In this document: positions 47,982 to 57,580 of the stretch, piece by piece
Layout of the letters: each line of letters opens with the position of its first letter
Position numbering within the stretch: position 1 is the first letter of the stretch
Origin: Actinomycetes bacterium
GTDB taxonomy: Bacteria; Actinomycetota; Acidimicrobiia; Acidimicrobiales; JAMCPL01
Length of the DNA: 64,000 nt
Direction: 5' to 3'
Assembly: GCA_021846515.1 (NCBI GenBank)
Contig: JAJZWU010000001.1
Coordinates: 1-64,000, forward strand
The notes under the pieces: model-generated
The model's database searches: none
What the model was told of the DNA's origin: nothing
What the model saw: only the letters and a program-made list of their open reading frames with translations
Program-made: the position numbers and the translations under genes

Positions 47982-49256
47982 ATGTGGCCGTCAATCAGCC
48001 CGACATTGCGTATCGCTGCAATAATCATCATACTTGCAGTGTTGATCGTGCTGGTGTCCTTCCCCCTGCCAATCATCGTCCCACTACTCGCCGCCCTGAG
48101 TGGCATAGCAGCCATAGATGCAAGGGCCGCACGGCGCGCACGCGTAGATGTGTCGAGAAGCGCTCCGGCGACTATCGTGAGGGGAATCCCTGCAACATTG
48201 TCCGTTAGGGTCATCGGCTCACCGGTGCTGTCACGCATCCGCCAGCCACTTCCTGCCGAACTATCCAGAACTGCTCCGGATTGGAGCCATGTCTCGCCGG
48301 ACACTCATGGCAGGATCATAGCAACTCATCGCGGAGTATTCGTTCTTCCACCCCTTTCGGTAAGGGTAAGAGGTCCGGTAGGGATGATGCGCCACGACCA
48401 CGAGGCAGGGGTCATCCAGTACATCAAGGTTATCCCCGATCTGCCGGGCGCCAGAGCGCGCGCGATCGCACTCAAAAGAGGCCGCATGCGCGTCGAGGAG
48501 GGGATGTCCAGGGGACGAATGGGTCTCGGAACCGAACTTGAATCGGTACGTGAATGGGTTCCAGATGACGACATCAGACGGGTAAACTGGGCAGCCACAG
48601 CACGTACCGGCCGTTACATGACCAACCAGTACCGTGTCGAGGAGAACCGCAATGTCATCTGCCTTGTGGACACCGGCAGGCTGACGGCCTCCCCGATTGG
48701 AGACGCTACCCGGCTGGATATCAACCTGGACGCAGTATGTGCAGTTGCAGCAGCAGCAGATGCCGCAGGAGATCGCGTAGGGGCATTGGCATTCGCCGGT
48801 AATGTAGTACGTAGCGTACCACCGCGCCGATCCGGTACGCGGACGGTAGTAAACGCTTTGTATGACCTCCAACCGCAGGAAGAAGAGAGCGATTTCGATC
48901 TGGCATTCCGGCGTGTAGCGGCGGAAAAACGTTCTATCCTGGTAGTATTCACAGATATGGTCGACGAGAGCGCGGCATGGTCTCTGCTCTCCGGCATACC
49001 GGTATTGGCAAGGCGGCACGCCGTACTCATCGCATCTGTCGCTGACCCCACACTGGATCAGGCGATCCGCAAGATTCCTGAACGCTCCTACGATGCCTAC
49101 CGGGCGGCAGTTGCCCTTGATGTTCTGGCAGAGCGCAAGAGGGTGACCTCCCTCCTTCGCCGGAAGGGAGTCATTGTAGTCGAAGCTCTTCCATGCTCTT
49201 TCAGCGCGGCATGCGTGGCCGGCTACCTTGACCTCAAACGGCGGGCCTGGGCTTGA
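47982..49256 (+). CDS. DUF58 domain-containing protein
   Basis: GLGTELESVREWVPDDDIRRVNWAATARTGRYMTNQYRVEENRNVICLVDTGR. Confidence 0.94.
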   Translation: MWPSISPTLRIAAIIIILAVLIVLVSFPLPIIVPLLAALSGIAAIDARAARRARVDVSRSAPATIVRGIPATLSVRVIGSPVLSRIRQPLPAELSRTAPDWSHVSPDTHGRIIATHRGVFVLPPLSVRVRGPVGMMRHDHEAGVIQYIKVIPDLPGARARAIALKRGRMRVEEGMSRGRMGLGTELESVREWVPDDDIRRVNWAATARTGRYMTNQYRVEENRNVICLVDTGRLTASPIGDATRLDINLDAVCAVAAAADAAGDRVGALAFAGNVVRSVPPRRSGTRTVVNALYDLQPQEEESDFDLAFRRVAAEKRSILVVFTDMVDESAAWSLLSGIPVLARRHAVLIASVADPTLDQAIRKIPERSYDAYRAAVALDVLAERKRVTSLLRRKGVIVVEALPCSFSAACVAGYLDLKRRAWA

Positions 49257-49354
49257 GCAACGTTTTGTGACGATATTTCCAGTCGCTCACGACATTTTGA
49301 TCAAGTCGTATCGCAACGTGGCTACGAGGAGCGCCCCCGGTTGCCCTTCTCCAG

Positions 49355-50170
49355 CTACCTTGGCGGGCTTATTGACCAGCTCCTGAACTTTCCACAAGGA
49401 GCAGCCAGCAGACGAGCCGTAGTGATAAACCCTGTGTGTGCGACCATACGGTGATCAGGGCGTACCGACCTATCCTCAATATGCCAACCTCTCTGCAATA
49501 CCTCGTAGGTGGAGACAAGCCCGAAGAGACTCCCTTCAAGAACCCGGCGAAGATGGATCACCTGATCCATCGAGGGAAGGTAAGAAAGCAATATACCACC
49601 GGGAATAAGCGCTCTTTCAGCGTGCTCTACCACATGCCATGGTTCGGGCAAATCGAGAAGAATCCGGTCCAATCCAGACAGATCAATTCCCTCATAGATA
49701 TCGTGCAGAGCAACCTGCCAATTCACACTCTCCCCAAATGCTCTCTTTACATTCTCCTCTGCCCGCTGTGCGAAATCTTCCCTCAATTCGTAACCGTAGA
49801 CGATCGCGCCAGCCCTTATTAGCATCATTGAGAGGGCACCTGAGCCTACACCCGCCTCCAAGACTTTGATACCGGGTCCTATATCGGAATGCACAATTAT
49901 GGAACCAAGATCCTTTGGGTAGATAATCTGTGCACCGCGAGGCATCTCCATTACGCGATCCAATAGGGTCGGCCTGAAAACTACCACTTCAAGCCCCTTT
50001 GAAGTCTTTAATACGGACCCCTCTACCAAGCCGATAATGTCCGCATGCTCAATTATGCCTGCGTGCGAATGATAGCGCCCCTCGTTACGCAGCTTGATAA
50101 GGTAACGGCGACCCTTTGTATCATAGAGGACTACGTCTTCACCGGCTGCCAGAGGAATAGCTGTAATAAT
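49355..50170 (-). CDS. trmI: tRNA (adenine-N1)-methyltransferase TrmI; N-terminus extended beyond track ORF to a possible ATT start
   Basis: Core VLKTSKGLEVVVFRPTLLDRVMEMPRGAQIIYPKDLGSIIVHSDIGPGIKVLEAGVGSGALSMMLIRAGA...LPEPWHVVEHAERALIPGG; conserved in-frame upstream IPLAAGEDVVLYDTKGRRYLIKLRNEGRYHSHAGIIEHADIIGLVEG lacks ATG/GTG/TTG. Confidence 0.88.
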   Translation of the reverse strand: MITAIPLAAGEDVVLYDTKGRRYLIKLRNEGRYHSHAGIIEHADIIGLVEGSVLKTSKGLEVVVFRPTLLDRVMEMPRGAQIIYPKDLGSIIVHSDIGPGIKVLEAGVGSGALSMMLIRAGAIVYGYELREDFAQRAEENVKRAFGESVNWQVALHDIYEGIDLSGLDRILLDLPEPWHVVEHAERALIPGGILLSYLPSMDQVIHLRRVLEGSLFGLVSTYEVLQRGWHIEDRSVRPDHRMVAHTGFITTARLLAAPCGKFRSWSISPPR

Positions 50171-50188
50171 CCCACCTACTGCCCGATG

Positions 50189-50422
50189 TCAGTTGCGCGC
50201 ACGAGAAGGGCTGACATTGATCTCGATCCTCTCCCCTGTCCTGAGCTTACCGCGCCATACCGGTCTAAGCAGTTTGACCTTTTCGCGCAGGAATAACCAG
50301 GAGACTACGCCAATTACAAGCCAAAGCACGTCACCCTTTAGACCCCTCTTTATGCCGTATGCAGAGATACGTGAAAGTGCCTTCATGTCCAGGCGGCCAT
50401 CCGAAGTACCGGGCAATTTCAT
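50189..50422 (-). CDS. Small hypothetical membrane protein
   Basis: KGDVLWLVIGVVSWLFLREKVKLLRPVWRGKLRTGERIEINV; co-directional with 50425..50736 and 50733..51068 and trmI. Confidence 0.65.
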   Translation of the reverse strand: MKLPGTSDGRLDMKALSRISAYGIKRGLKGDVLWLVIGVVSWLFLREKVKLLRPVWRGKLRTGERIEINVSPSRARN

Positions 50423-50424
50423 AA

Positions 50425-50736
50425 TCAGCCTCGCTTTATTTCGATGACAGCTGATTTCAAACGACCCCTGTGCCGGCCAACCAGATAGGCAACAACTACA
50501 GCAATTCCGAGTCCAACAACTGTATACTTTCCGGCCGTATCCCTGACCGAATCCGCCTCCTCATTGGTCTTGGAGGTAAGGGAGCGGAGTCTGCCTTCGA
50601 TGTCCTCTATTGTTATTTTTTGGGTTTGACCGTGCCGTGCCGTGCCGTCCGGGCTGCTTACCTGTGCAGATCGCAGTAAATCATCTGATGATCCATGGGA
50701 GTTGCCTGCACTTCCCACATCTCCTACAGCTGTCAT
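50425..50736 (-). CDS. Small single-TM hypothetical protein
   Basis: ITIEDIEGRLRSLTSKTNEEADSVRDTAGKYTVVGLGIAVVVAYLVGRHRGRLKSAVIEIKR; stop/start overlap with upstream ORF. Confidence 0.7.
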   Translation of the reverse strand: MTAVGDVGSAGNSHGSSDDLLRSAQVSSPDGTARHGQTQKITIEDIEGRLRSLTSKTNEEADSVRDTAGKYTVVGLGIAVVVAYLVGRHRGRLKSAVIEIKRG

Positions 50737-51068
50737 TTCATAAGCTCCTCTCGCCTTCTCGCCTCACGCTTGGGTATTCTCCATGCAGCAAATCCCGCAG
50801 TGATAACCGCCGCTACGGCCACAATTATATAGGGTGCCCACGACAGATTACCAGCAAAAACCGAACCCGTCTCTCCCTGCAGTAATCGCAAGATGCCAAC
50901 TATCAAAGATATGGAACCGATAGACACAAAGAGTGCTCCGGCTACACCAAAGATTACATAACGCAGAGCGCCTTTTAGTGGGTCCAGGGTCTCTTGCCTG
51001 ACATATGCGCCCACTGTGGCTGCCAGATCTTTAGCTTCATCTGAGAATGATGGGCCATCTTGCTGCAT
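50733..51068 (-). CDS. Hypothetical membrane protein (two TM, holin-like)
   Basis: Two hydrophobic segments: LRYVIFGVAGALFVSIGSISLIVGIL and APYIIVAVAAVITAGFAAWRI. Confidence 0.7.
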   Translation of the reverse strand: MQQDGPSFSDEAKDLAATVGAYVRQETLDPLKGALRYVIFGVAGALFVSIGSISLIVGILRLLQGETGSVFAGNLSWAPYIIVAVAAVITAGFAAWRIPKREARRREELMK

Positions 51069-51239
51069 CCCACCAGCATACTACAGCAACGCCCCTGCAG
51101 CAATAATACTTGTAACATAGAGCATGTAATTGCATAGCGTACTGATCAATAGTACAATTTTACAATATTTACTGGAATAGTATACTAATCAACGAGTAAC
51201 GCCACCATACTATAATGATCGGAGAGTAGACTACATAAC

Positions 51240-52550
51240 ATGCTTGCATTTATATTCCCCGGACAAGGGTCCCAACGTACCGGCATGGGAACTGCCTGGA
51301 TGGAGCAGCCTTCATTTGAGATAGTGGATGAAGCCGGTGACATACTCAAAAGAGATATCCGGCATCTTCTCCTTAATGCACCTCCAGACGATCTCAAAGA
51401 TACCGCAAACGCGCAGATTGCAACTTTTGTAATGAGCCTGGTAGTGCTGGATTCGATTGAGAGGATAGGACTATCCCCCACTTGGTGCGCAGGGCATAGC
51501 TTGGGCGAGTATACCGCTTTGGTGGCAGGTGGATATATGTCCTTTGAGGATGGCCTGGGACTGGTTCAAGAACGCGGTGACGCCATGAGAGTTGCCGGGG
51601 AGAGGCATCCGGGAACAATGGCAGCATTAATGGGGATAGGGGACCAGGAAGCCGATACTGCATGCAGACTGGCCGATGATGACGTATGGGTAGCTAATTT
51701 TAATGCTCCCGGTCAAGTAGTCATCTCCGGATCGCACGAAGGCGTGAGGCATGCGATTGAAATAGCCAAATCCCTCGGAGCACGTAAAGCACTTGAACTT
51801 CAAGTATCCGGGGCGTTTCATACGCCACTCATGGCAGAGGCAAAAGACAGACTCAGAAAGGCAATTGCAGGTGTAACATGGGAAACCTCTGAGGTTCCCG
51901 TCGTGGCAAACGTAGATGCAATGCCTCACGACAACCCAGCCCAATGGCCTACCATTCTCTCCGCACAGCTCACCAACCCGGTGCGTTGGCATCAGAGCCT
52001 CACCACTCTGAGCGATCTCGGAGCAGCCTGTTTTATAGAGGTAGGCCCTGGGGGGGTGCTCAGCGGACTGGCCAGAAGAGTGCTTCCAGAACATAAGGTA
52101 ATATCAGCCGGGACTCCCGATGATGTAGCCAATCTAATCGAAGAGATTGCCGGCAACGAACTGGTCAGTCATCATGGTGACAACCATGCAGGTGAAAGCC
52201 TGACTATATCGGAAAAATTGATCGTCACAACAGTTACTGGAATATTCAAACCCCGCAGTGACCTGGCAGGGGTAATTCCCGGACCCGGGGCATCCCTCCC
52301 CCGTGCTGCAAGCCCCGTACATGACTCCGGTAATGCCCAGCCTGACGCAATCTCTGGAGGTGGTACAGGTGGTCCACCTGCCATAATATCTCCAGAGGGA
52401 ACAGCGATCGGCGTAGGAGAAGAAATTGGTTACGTAGGAGATGCCCCTGTCATGACCCCATTTGAGGGCAATCTTGTTGGGTTCCTTGCCCATGCCAATG
52501 AAAAAGTCGTTGCCGGCCAGCCAGTCGCATGGATGCGTACTAAATCTTAG
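51240..52550 (+). CDS. fabD: Malonyl-CoA:ACP transacylase (FabD) with C-terminal biotinyl/lipoyl-like domain
   Basis: LAFIFPGQGSQRTGMG, GHSLGEYTALVAGG, VSGAFHTPLM; C-term LIVTTVTGIFKP...EEIGYVGDAPVMTPFEGNLVGFLAHANEKVVAGQPVAWMR. Confidence 0.94.
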   Translation: MLAFIFPGQGSQRTGMGTAWMEQPSFEIVDEAGDILKRDIRHLLLNAPPDDLKDTANAQIATFVMSLVVLDSIERIGLSPTWCAGHSLGEYTALVAGGYMSFEDGLGLVQERGDAMRVAGERHPGTMAALMGIGDQEADTACRLADDDVWVANFNAPGQVVISGSHEGVRHAIEIAKSLGARKALELQVSGAFHTPLMAEAKDRLRKAIAGVTWETSEVPVVANVDAMPHDNPAQWPTILSAQLTNPVRWHQSLTTLSDLGAACFIEVGPGGVLSGLARRVLPEHKVISAGTPDDVANLIEEIAGNELVSHHGDNHAGESLTISEKLIVTTVTGIFKPRSDLAGVIPGPGASLPRAASPVHDSGNAQPDAISGGGTGGPPAIISPEGTAIGVGEEIGYVGDAPVMTPFEGNLVGFLAHANEKVVAGQPVAWMRTKS

Positions 52551-52570
52551 CGAAACATATAGGTAGCCCG

Positions 52571-53530
52571 ATGCATTCAACCAACCCAACCAGTCGCTAC
52601 GTTCCGACATCCATTATCGGACACAGTGTATTCCTCCCTCCGAAAGTACTGACCAACGCGGAACTGGAAAGGCGTTTTGACACCACTGATGAATGGATAA
52701 GAGAGCGTACCGGGATACGAGAGAGGAGGGTAGGCGGCAAGACATCAGATATGGCCATAGAGGCTGGCCGTAAGGCTGTCAACCTTGCCGGGGTGGATGC
52801 ATCAGAAATCCAGATGTTGGTTCTCGCCACCACAACACCCGACCATATTATGCCTTCTACTGCGTCACTCGTCCATCACCACCTTGGACTGTCGGGAGTA
52901 TCATTCGACATAAATGCAGTCTGTTCCGGATTTGTCCACGCATATATAGTGGCAAATTCCATGATGTCGACCATGGATATAAATACAGCAATTGTAATAG
53001 GTTCAGATTGCCTGTCGTCGCTTACCGGTGCTGACGATCGCACCACAACCGTCCTATTTGGCGACGGCGCTGGAGCCGTCGTACTTAATAAGACACACAA
53101 CAAGAACGCTTACTCTGGCATTCTGGGCATAGATATGGGCACTGACGGAAGTGGCTACGACTTGCTCTTCTGCCCTCATCGAGGCGCAATAGAGATGGAC
53201 GGCCAAGAAGTATTCCGCAGGGCGGTAAGAGCGACAGTTGCATCGGCGGGTAAAGCATTGGAGATGGCTGGGATGAAAGCAGGAGACATCTCTCTATTCA
53301 TACCCCATCAAGCAAATTACCGTATTATCCAGGCAGCCTGTGCAAGGCTGGGTATTTCCGAGCAACACACAGCAGTTACCATAGAGACCACAGGAAATAC
53401 TTCTGCTGCATCTATCCCAATAGCTCTGTCGATGGCCTTGGACGAAGGAATAGTGTCTGAAGGAGACACAATACTAATGTCCGGATTCGGCGCCGGCATG
53501 AGCTGGTCAAGCGTTGTTGTAAGGTTATAG
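52571..53530 (+). CDS. fabH: 3-oxoacyl-ACP synthase III
   Basis: DINAVCSGFVHA (Cys), FIPHQANYRII (His), TTGNTSAASIPIAL (Asn). Confidence 0.96.
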   Translation: MHSTNPTSRYVPTSIIGHSVFLPPKVLTNAELERRFDTTDEWIRERTGIRERRVGGKTSDMAIEAGRKAVNLAGVDASEIQMLVLATTTPDHIMPSTASLVHHHLGLSGVSFDINAVCSGFVHAYIVANSMMSTMDINTAIVIGSDCLSSLTGADDRTTTVLFGDGAGAVVLNKTHNKNAYSGILGIDMGTDGSGYDLLFCPHRGAIEMDGQEVFRRAVRATVASAGKALEMAGMKAGDISLFIPHQANYRIIQAACARLGISEQHTAVTIETTGNTSAASIPIALSMALDEGIVSEGDTILMSGFGAGMSWSSVVVRL

Positions 53531-53532
53531 AC

Positions 53533-54291
53533 ATGAATACAACAAACAAACAAACATCTTCATCAGAAATTACTGCCCTGGTAACCGGTGGATCAAGAGG
53601 CATTGGCTTGGCAACAGCAATAGAGCTTTCCGGTAACTGCGACAACGTGGTGATTACCTACAGCTCTGAATTACCTCCATCAACGGTAGAGATCATCAAT
53701 GCGACAAACATATCAGCCATACGTTGCGATGTCCGCTCAAGCGAGGAGGTGGACAGGCTGTTTGACGCCATAGAGGACGACTTTGGATACGCCGGTATTG
53801 TCGTCGCTAATGCAGGCATCACAAGAGACACTCTCTTGTTGCGCATGAACCAGTCTTTATGGGATGAAGTGCTGGCTACCAATCTTACCGGGGTATACAA
53901 TACATTGAAACGTGCAATTCAGCCTATGATCAAGGCTCACTGCGGAAAGATAGTACTGGTCTCATCTGTAGCAGGATTTATCGGATCGCCAGGTCAGGTC
54001 AATTACGCAGCCACCAAGGCGGGACTCATGGGCATGGGCAGGTCTCTCGCACGTGAGTTGGCCAGCCGCAATATAAATGTAAATATAGTAGCTCCGGGCA
54101 TTGTGGACACAGAGATGTCTGCGGCGCTTGGGCAAAAGAAGCTGGACGAGCTTCTGGCCAACGTACCCTTGAGGCGTGCGGCATCTCCACAGGAGATAGC
54201 AAAGGTCATATCGTTTATGACATCAGATGCTGCATCTTACATTACTGGCGCCGTTATTCCGGTAGATGGTGGAATGGCAATGGGTATATAA
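53533..54291 (+). CDS. fabG: 3-oxoacyl-ACP reductase
   Basis: ALVTGGSRGIGLATAIEL, NAGITRD, SSVAGFIGSPGQVNYAATKAG. Confidence 0.95.
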   Translation: MNTTNKQTSSSEITALVTGGSRGIGLATAIELSGNCDNVVITYSSELPPSTVEIINATNISAIRCDVRSSEEVDRLFDAIEDDFGYAGIVVANAGITRDTLLLRMNQSLWDEVLATNLTGVYNTLKRAIQPMIKAHCGKIVLVSSVAGFIGSPGQVNYAATKAGLMGMGRSLARELASRNINVNIVAPGIVDTEMSAALGQKKLDELLANVPLRRAASPQEIAKVISFMTSDAASYITGAVIPVDGGMAMGI

Positions 54292-54428
54292 GAAAAATGT
54301 GGCCATATTTAGTATGATATGCAACAATATGCCAGTAACATAAAGAAGATGCCTGTAGGCTAAAGTATAAAATCACAGCTTTGGTTGCAGGTACGACAAA
54401 ATATAAATATACAAAAGGAGAGAATAGA

Positions 54429-54668
54429 ATGAGCGATGATGAGACCTTTGACAAACTGTGCCAGTGTGCGGTGGAGGTACTACAGGTTCCACCGGAAAAA
54501 GTGGTGAAAGAAGCCAAGTTTGCCGACGACCTGGACGCTGACAGCCTTGATCTGGTCGAGCTGGTAATGATGTTGGAAGAGAGTTTTGGGATATCGGTAG
54601 ATGAATCAGAGTTGGACGGCATAGATACAGTAGGCCAAGCATACGATCTGGTAAAATCTAAGTTGTAA
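54429..54668 (+). CDS. acpP: Acyl carrier protein
   Basis: MSDDETFDKLCQCAVEVLQVPPEKVVKEAKFADDLDADSLDLVELVMMLEESFGISVDESE; AAAGGAGAG upstream of ATG at 54429. Confidence 0.95.
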   Translation: MSDDETFDKLCQCAVEVLQVPPEKVVKEAKFADDLDADSLDLVELVMMLEESFGISVDESELDGIDTVGQAYDLVKSKL

Positions 54669-55891
54669 TGTACATTGGGATAGGTAAAGACGGCCCTATT
54701 GCCGGGAGAAGAGTTGCTGTAACCGGGCTGGGAGTAGTCTCATGTTGTGGTACAGGCGCAGAAGCACTGTGGCATGGGCTATTGGGCGAGCAACACAAGG
54801 GAGAAAGGGTAGTCAATGGCTTTAACCCTCTTGATTGGGTAGGACCAAAAGAGGCCAGGCGCCTGGATAAATATGCTCAATACGCCATAGCGGCCAGCCA
54901 AATGGCTGTTGACGATGCCCAATTGCTCGATGTCGACCCCGATAGGGCTGGAGTAGTCATCTCCACAGGTTTTGGAGGATTGGAAACCTTCCTGGAGCAA
55001 GTTAATGTATTTAACGAGAAGGGTGCAAACCGCGTATCCCCGTTCATGATCCCCATGCTAATGGCCAATGCGGCATCGGCCAATGTGTCAATGCGCTTTG
55101 GCTGGATGGGTCCATCTGAAAATGTGGTAACAGCATGTGCTGCCGGCACACATGGTATATCTCACGCCGCCAGAATGATAGCGTCCGGAAGGCTGGATGT
55201 TGCTATTGGTGGAGGATCGGAAGCATCTATTGCACCACTCACGGTGGCTGCCTTTGGTAATATGACTGCGTTATCGCAAGATGGGATGTCCAGACCATTT
55301 GATAAACGCAGAAGTGGGTTTGTGCTGGGCGAAGGTGCCGGTGTGTTGCTGCTGGAAGAGATGGAACACGCAATCGCCAGAGGTGCTCACATCTATGCAG
55401 AGATCAGTGGAACCGCATCCACTGCAGATGCTTATCACATCACCCAACCGGCGCCAGATGCAAGAGGTGCTGTAACATGCATGCAAATGGCCATTGCCGA
55501 TGCCGGGTTGGAGCCGTCAGCTATCGGCCATATAAACGCACATGGTACATCCACTTCACTAAACGACCTTGCAGAGTCGATCGCCATACAAAAAGTGTTT
55601 GGCGTACCATCGCCACCTGTTACATCCACCAAAGGCATCACAGGACATACACTGGGAGCAGCAGGAGCAATAGAGGCGGTTGCCACCGTACTCTCCATTG
55701 AAAAATCCCTGATACCTCCGACTGCCGGATATGAAATCAATGACGATGAAATAGCTATCGACATAGTAAGTGGATCGCCGAGGCAATGGAAGCCGGTGCA
55801 CGCTATATCCAATTCCTTCGGGTTTGGCGGGCACAACGGTTGCCTGGTAATCAGTGCTGTAAGTAACAACGGGTCACCGTCGGCCGGATGA
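54668..55891 (+). CDS. fabF: 3-oxoacyl-ACP synthase II
   Basis: RRVAVTGLGVVSCCGTGAEALW, TACAAGTHGISHAARMI, NAHGTSTSLND, KGITGHTLGAAGAIEA; TAATG overlap with acpP. Confidence 0.96.
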   Translation: MYIGIGKDGPIAGRRVAVTGLGVVSCCGTGAEALWHGLLGEQHKGERVVNGFNPLDWVGPKEARRLDKYAQYAIAASQMAVDDAQLLDVDPDRAGVVISTGFGGLETFLEQVNVFNEKGANRVSPFMIPMLMANAASANVSMRFGWMGPSENVVTACAAGTHGISHAARMIASGRLDVAIGGGSEASIAPLTVAAFGNMTALSQDGMSRPFDKRRSGFVLGEGAGVLLLEEMEHAIARGAHIYAEISGTASTADAYHITQPAPDARGAVTCMQMAIADAGLEPSAIGHINAHGTSTSLNDLAESIAIQKVFGVPSPPVTSTKGITGHTLGAAGAIEAVATVLSIEKSLIPPTAGYEINDDEIAIDIVSGSPRQWKPVHAISNSFGFGGHNGCLVISAVSNNGSPSAG

Positions 55892-55930
55892 CCAAACCTG
55901 GCAGGCACAAGCCCCCAACTCCAGCCTTGG

Positions 55931-57544
55931 ATGAAGAGTCGGACATTGGATAAGAATCCTCCCGACCTTGCGTTCGGAACATTCAGCAGAAATGCTCCCT
56001 GGCTCATCGATCCGGCGGGTATTCCGTGGCTTCATGGGATAGATACTCTTCGCGACAGGACAAGGCAGAAAGTGCCACAAATGACAAGAAAAAGGCTACT
56101 GCCACCCGGCAGTAGGGTAGCCACAATCACCTACCAAATAGGATTAGCCTCACTGAAATGGTATCTGACCAAGCGTCATGACAATCGTTCCGCATCCAGG
56201 AGGAAGTTGTCACGCAATATGCGTGTGGCCTTTGAACATCTGGGTCCCACTTTTATCAAGCTGGGACAGATCCTCTCAGCCGGTGAAGGCATCTTCCCTC
56301 AGGAACTCGTCTCCGAGTTCTCGCTCTGCCGTGATAAAGTACCGGCAGACAGTTTCCAGGTAGTACGCGATACGATAGAGTCTGAATTGGGACGCACTAT
56401 AAGTGATGTATTTCTATCCTTTGACCCGATACCCCTGGCTGCTGCATCTATAGCGCAAGTACACCCTGCACGCCTGCGTACCGGCGAACCGGTGGTAGTC
56501 AAAGTGCAGCGCCCCTATGTCAAACGACTCGTGAACAAGGACATAGCAGCAATGAGCTGGATTGCACCGCTGATCTCCGGTAGGATACCGGTAGCCACTC
56601 TTGCAAACCTCCCTGCACTAATTGAGCTGTTTACTGAGACCATAGTAGAGGAACTTGACTTTCGTCTTGAAGCCGCCAACATGCTGGACTTTGCAAACGT
56701 GCTGGCTCGCACCGGCCAGGATGCCCTGGTGGTTGCCAGACCTCACCCCCACCTCGTAACAGAGAAGGTGCTGGTGATGGAACGACTTGACGGATTCGAA
56801 TGGGGCGACGTCGAGGGCATGAGAGCTGCAGGGGTCGATACGGAAGAGGTTCTAAGGGCAGGGTTAAGAGCATTTTTAGAAGGGGCCATACTTTACGGTG
56901 TATTTCATGGCGATCTCCATGGAGGAAATCTGTCAGTACTCCCAGATGGAAAAGTAGCGGTAATGGACTTCGGCATAACTGGGAGACTGGATGACTCAAA
57001 AAGATCTGCTTTTATCAAGCTTATGGTGTCTGCATTGGCCAATGATGCCATAGGACAGGTAGATGCCCTTAAAGGGTTGGGGGCATTGCCTCCCGGGACA
57101 GACTCCAAGAAAGTAGCCACCGACTTGCGTCTCGACCAACCACCACTAGATCCGACAAAGATGGATGTCGATCAACTCGCTGCTGAGCTGAAAGACATCA
57201 CAAAGGCACTGCTATCTAATGGCGTAAAATTGCCAAAGGAACTCACCCTGTTTATCAAGGACATGATCTTTCTGGATCAGGCTGTATCTATACTGGCGCC
57301 GGATGTCGATCTGATCAAAGAGATATCGGAGCTATTTGCGTATTTTTACGAACGCTACGGCGATCAAATTGCAGACGATCTTGGAATATCGCCGGATGAC
57401 ATTCCGGCAATAGATGCCGAGGGTATCAAGACCTCACTTATGATAGCCGACCCGGTAGAGAAGCTGACTTATAACGATCTGAAAGCGAGAAGAGAGAAGC
57501 TCTGGAGCAAGATAGGGGGAGAAGATCCCTCTACCCCCTCATGA
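55931..57544 (+). CDS. ABC1/AarF/UbiB family atypical kinase
   Basis: LGPTFIKLGQILSAGEGIFPQELVSEFSLCRDKVP, AAASIAQVHPARLRTGEPVVVKVQRP, FHGDLHGGNLSVLPDGKVAVMDFGITGRL. Confidence 0.94.
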   Translation: MKSRTLDKNPPDLAFGTFSRNAPWLIDPAGIPWLHGIDTLRDRTRQKVPQMTRKRLLPPGSRVATITYQIGLASLKWYLTKRHDNRSASRRKLSRNMRVAFEHLGPTFIKLGQILSAGEGIFPQELVSEFSLCRDKVPADSFQVVRDTIESELGRTISDVFLSFDPIPLAAASIAQVHPARLRTGEPVVVKVQRPYVKRLVNKDIAAMSWIAPLISGRIPVATLANLPALIELFTETIVEELDFRLEAANMLDFANVLARTGQDALVVARPHPHLVTEKVLVMERLDGFEWGDVEGMRAAGVDTEEVLRAGLRAFLEGAILYGVFHGDLHGGNLSVLPDGKVAVMDFGITGRLDDSKRSAFIKLMVSALANDAIGQVDALKGLGALPPGTDSKKVATDLRLDQPPLDPTKMDVDQLAAELKDITKALLSNGVKLPKELTLFIKDMIFLDQAVSILAPDVDLIKEISELFAYFYERYGDQIADDLGISPDDIPAIDAEGIKTSLMIADPVEKLTYNDLKARREKLWSKIGGEDPSTPS

Positions 57545-57580
57545 AATAATTTTGAGAAGCCGTAGGTAGCCTATATACAT

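Noticed and set aside
48261-49019. 252-aa minus-strand ORF opposite the DUF58 gene
   Set aside because: Cys/Tyr/Arg-rich antisense translation with no domain; DUF58 on the plus strand is well supported.
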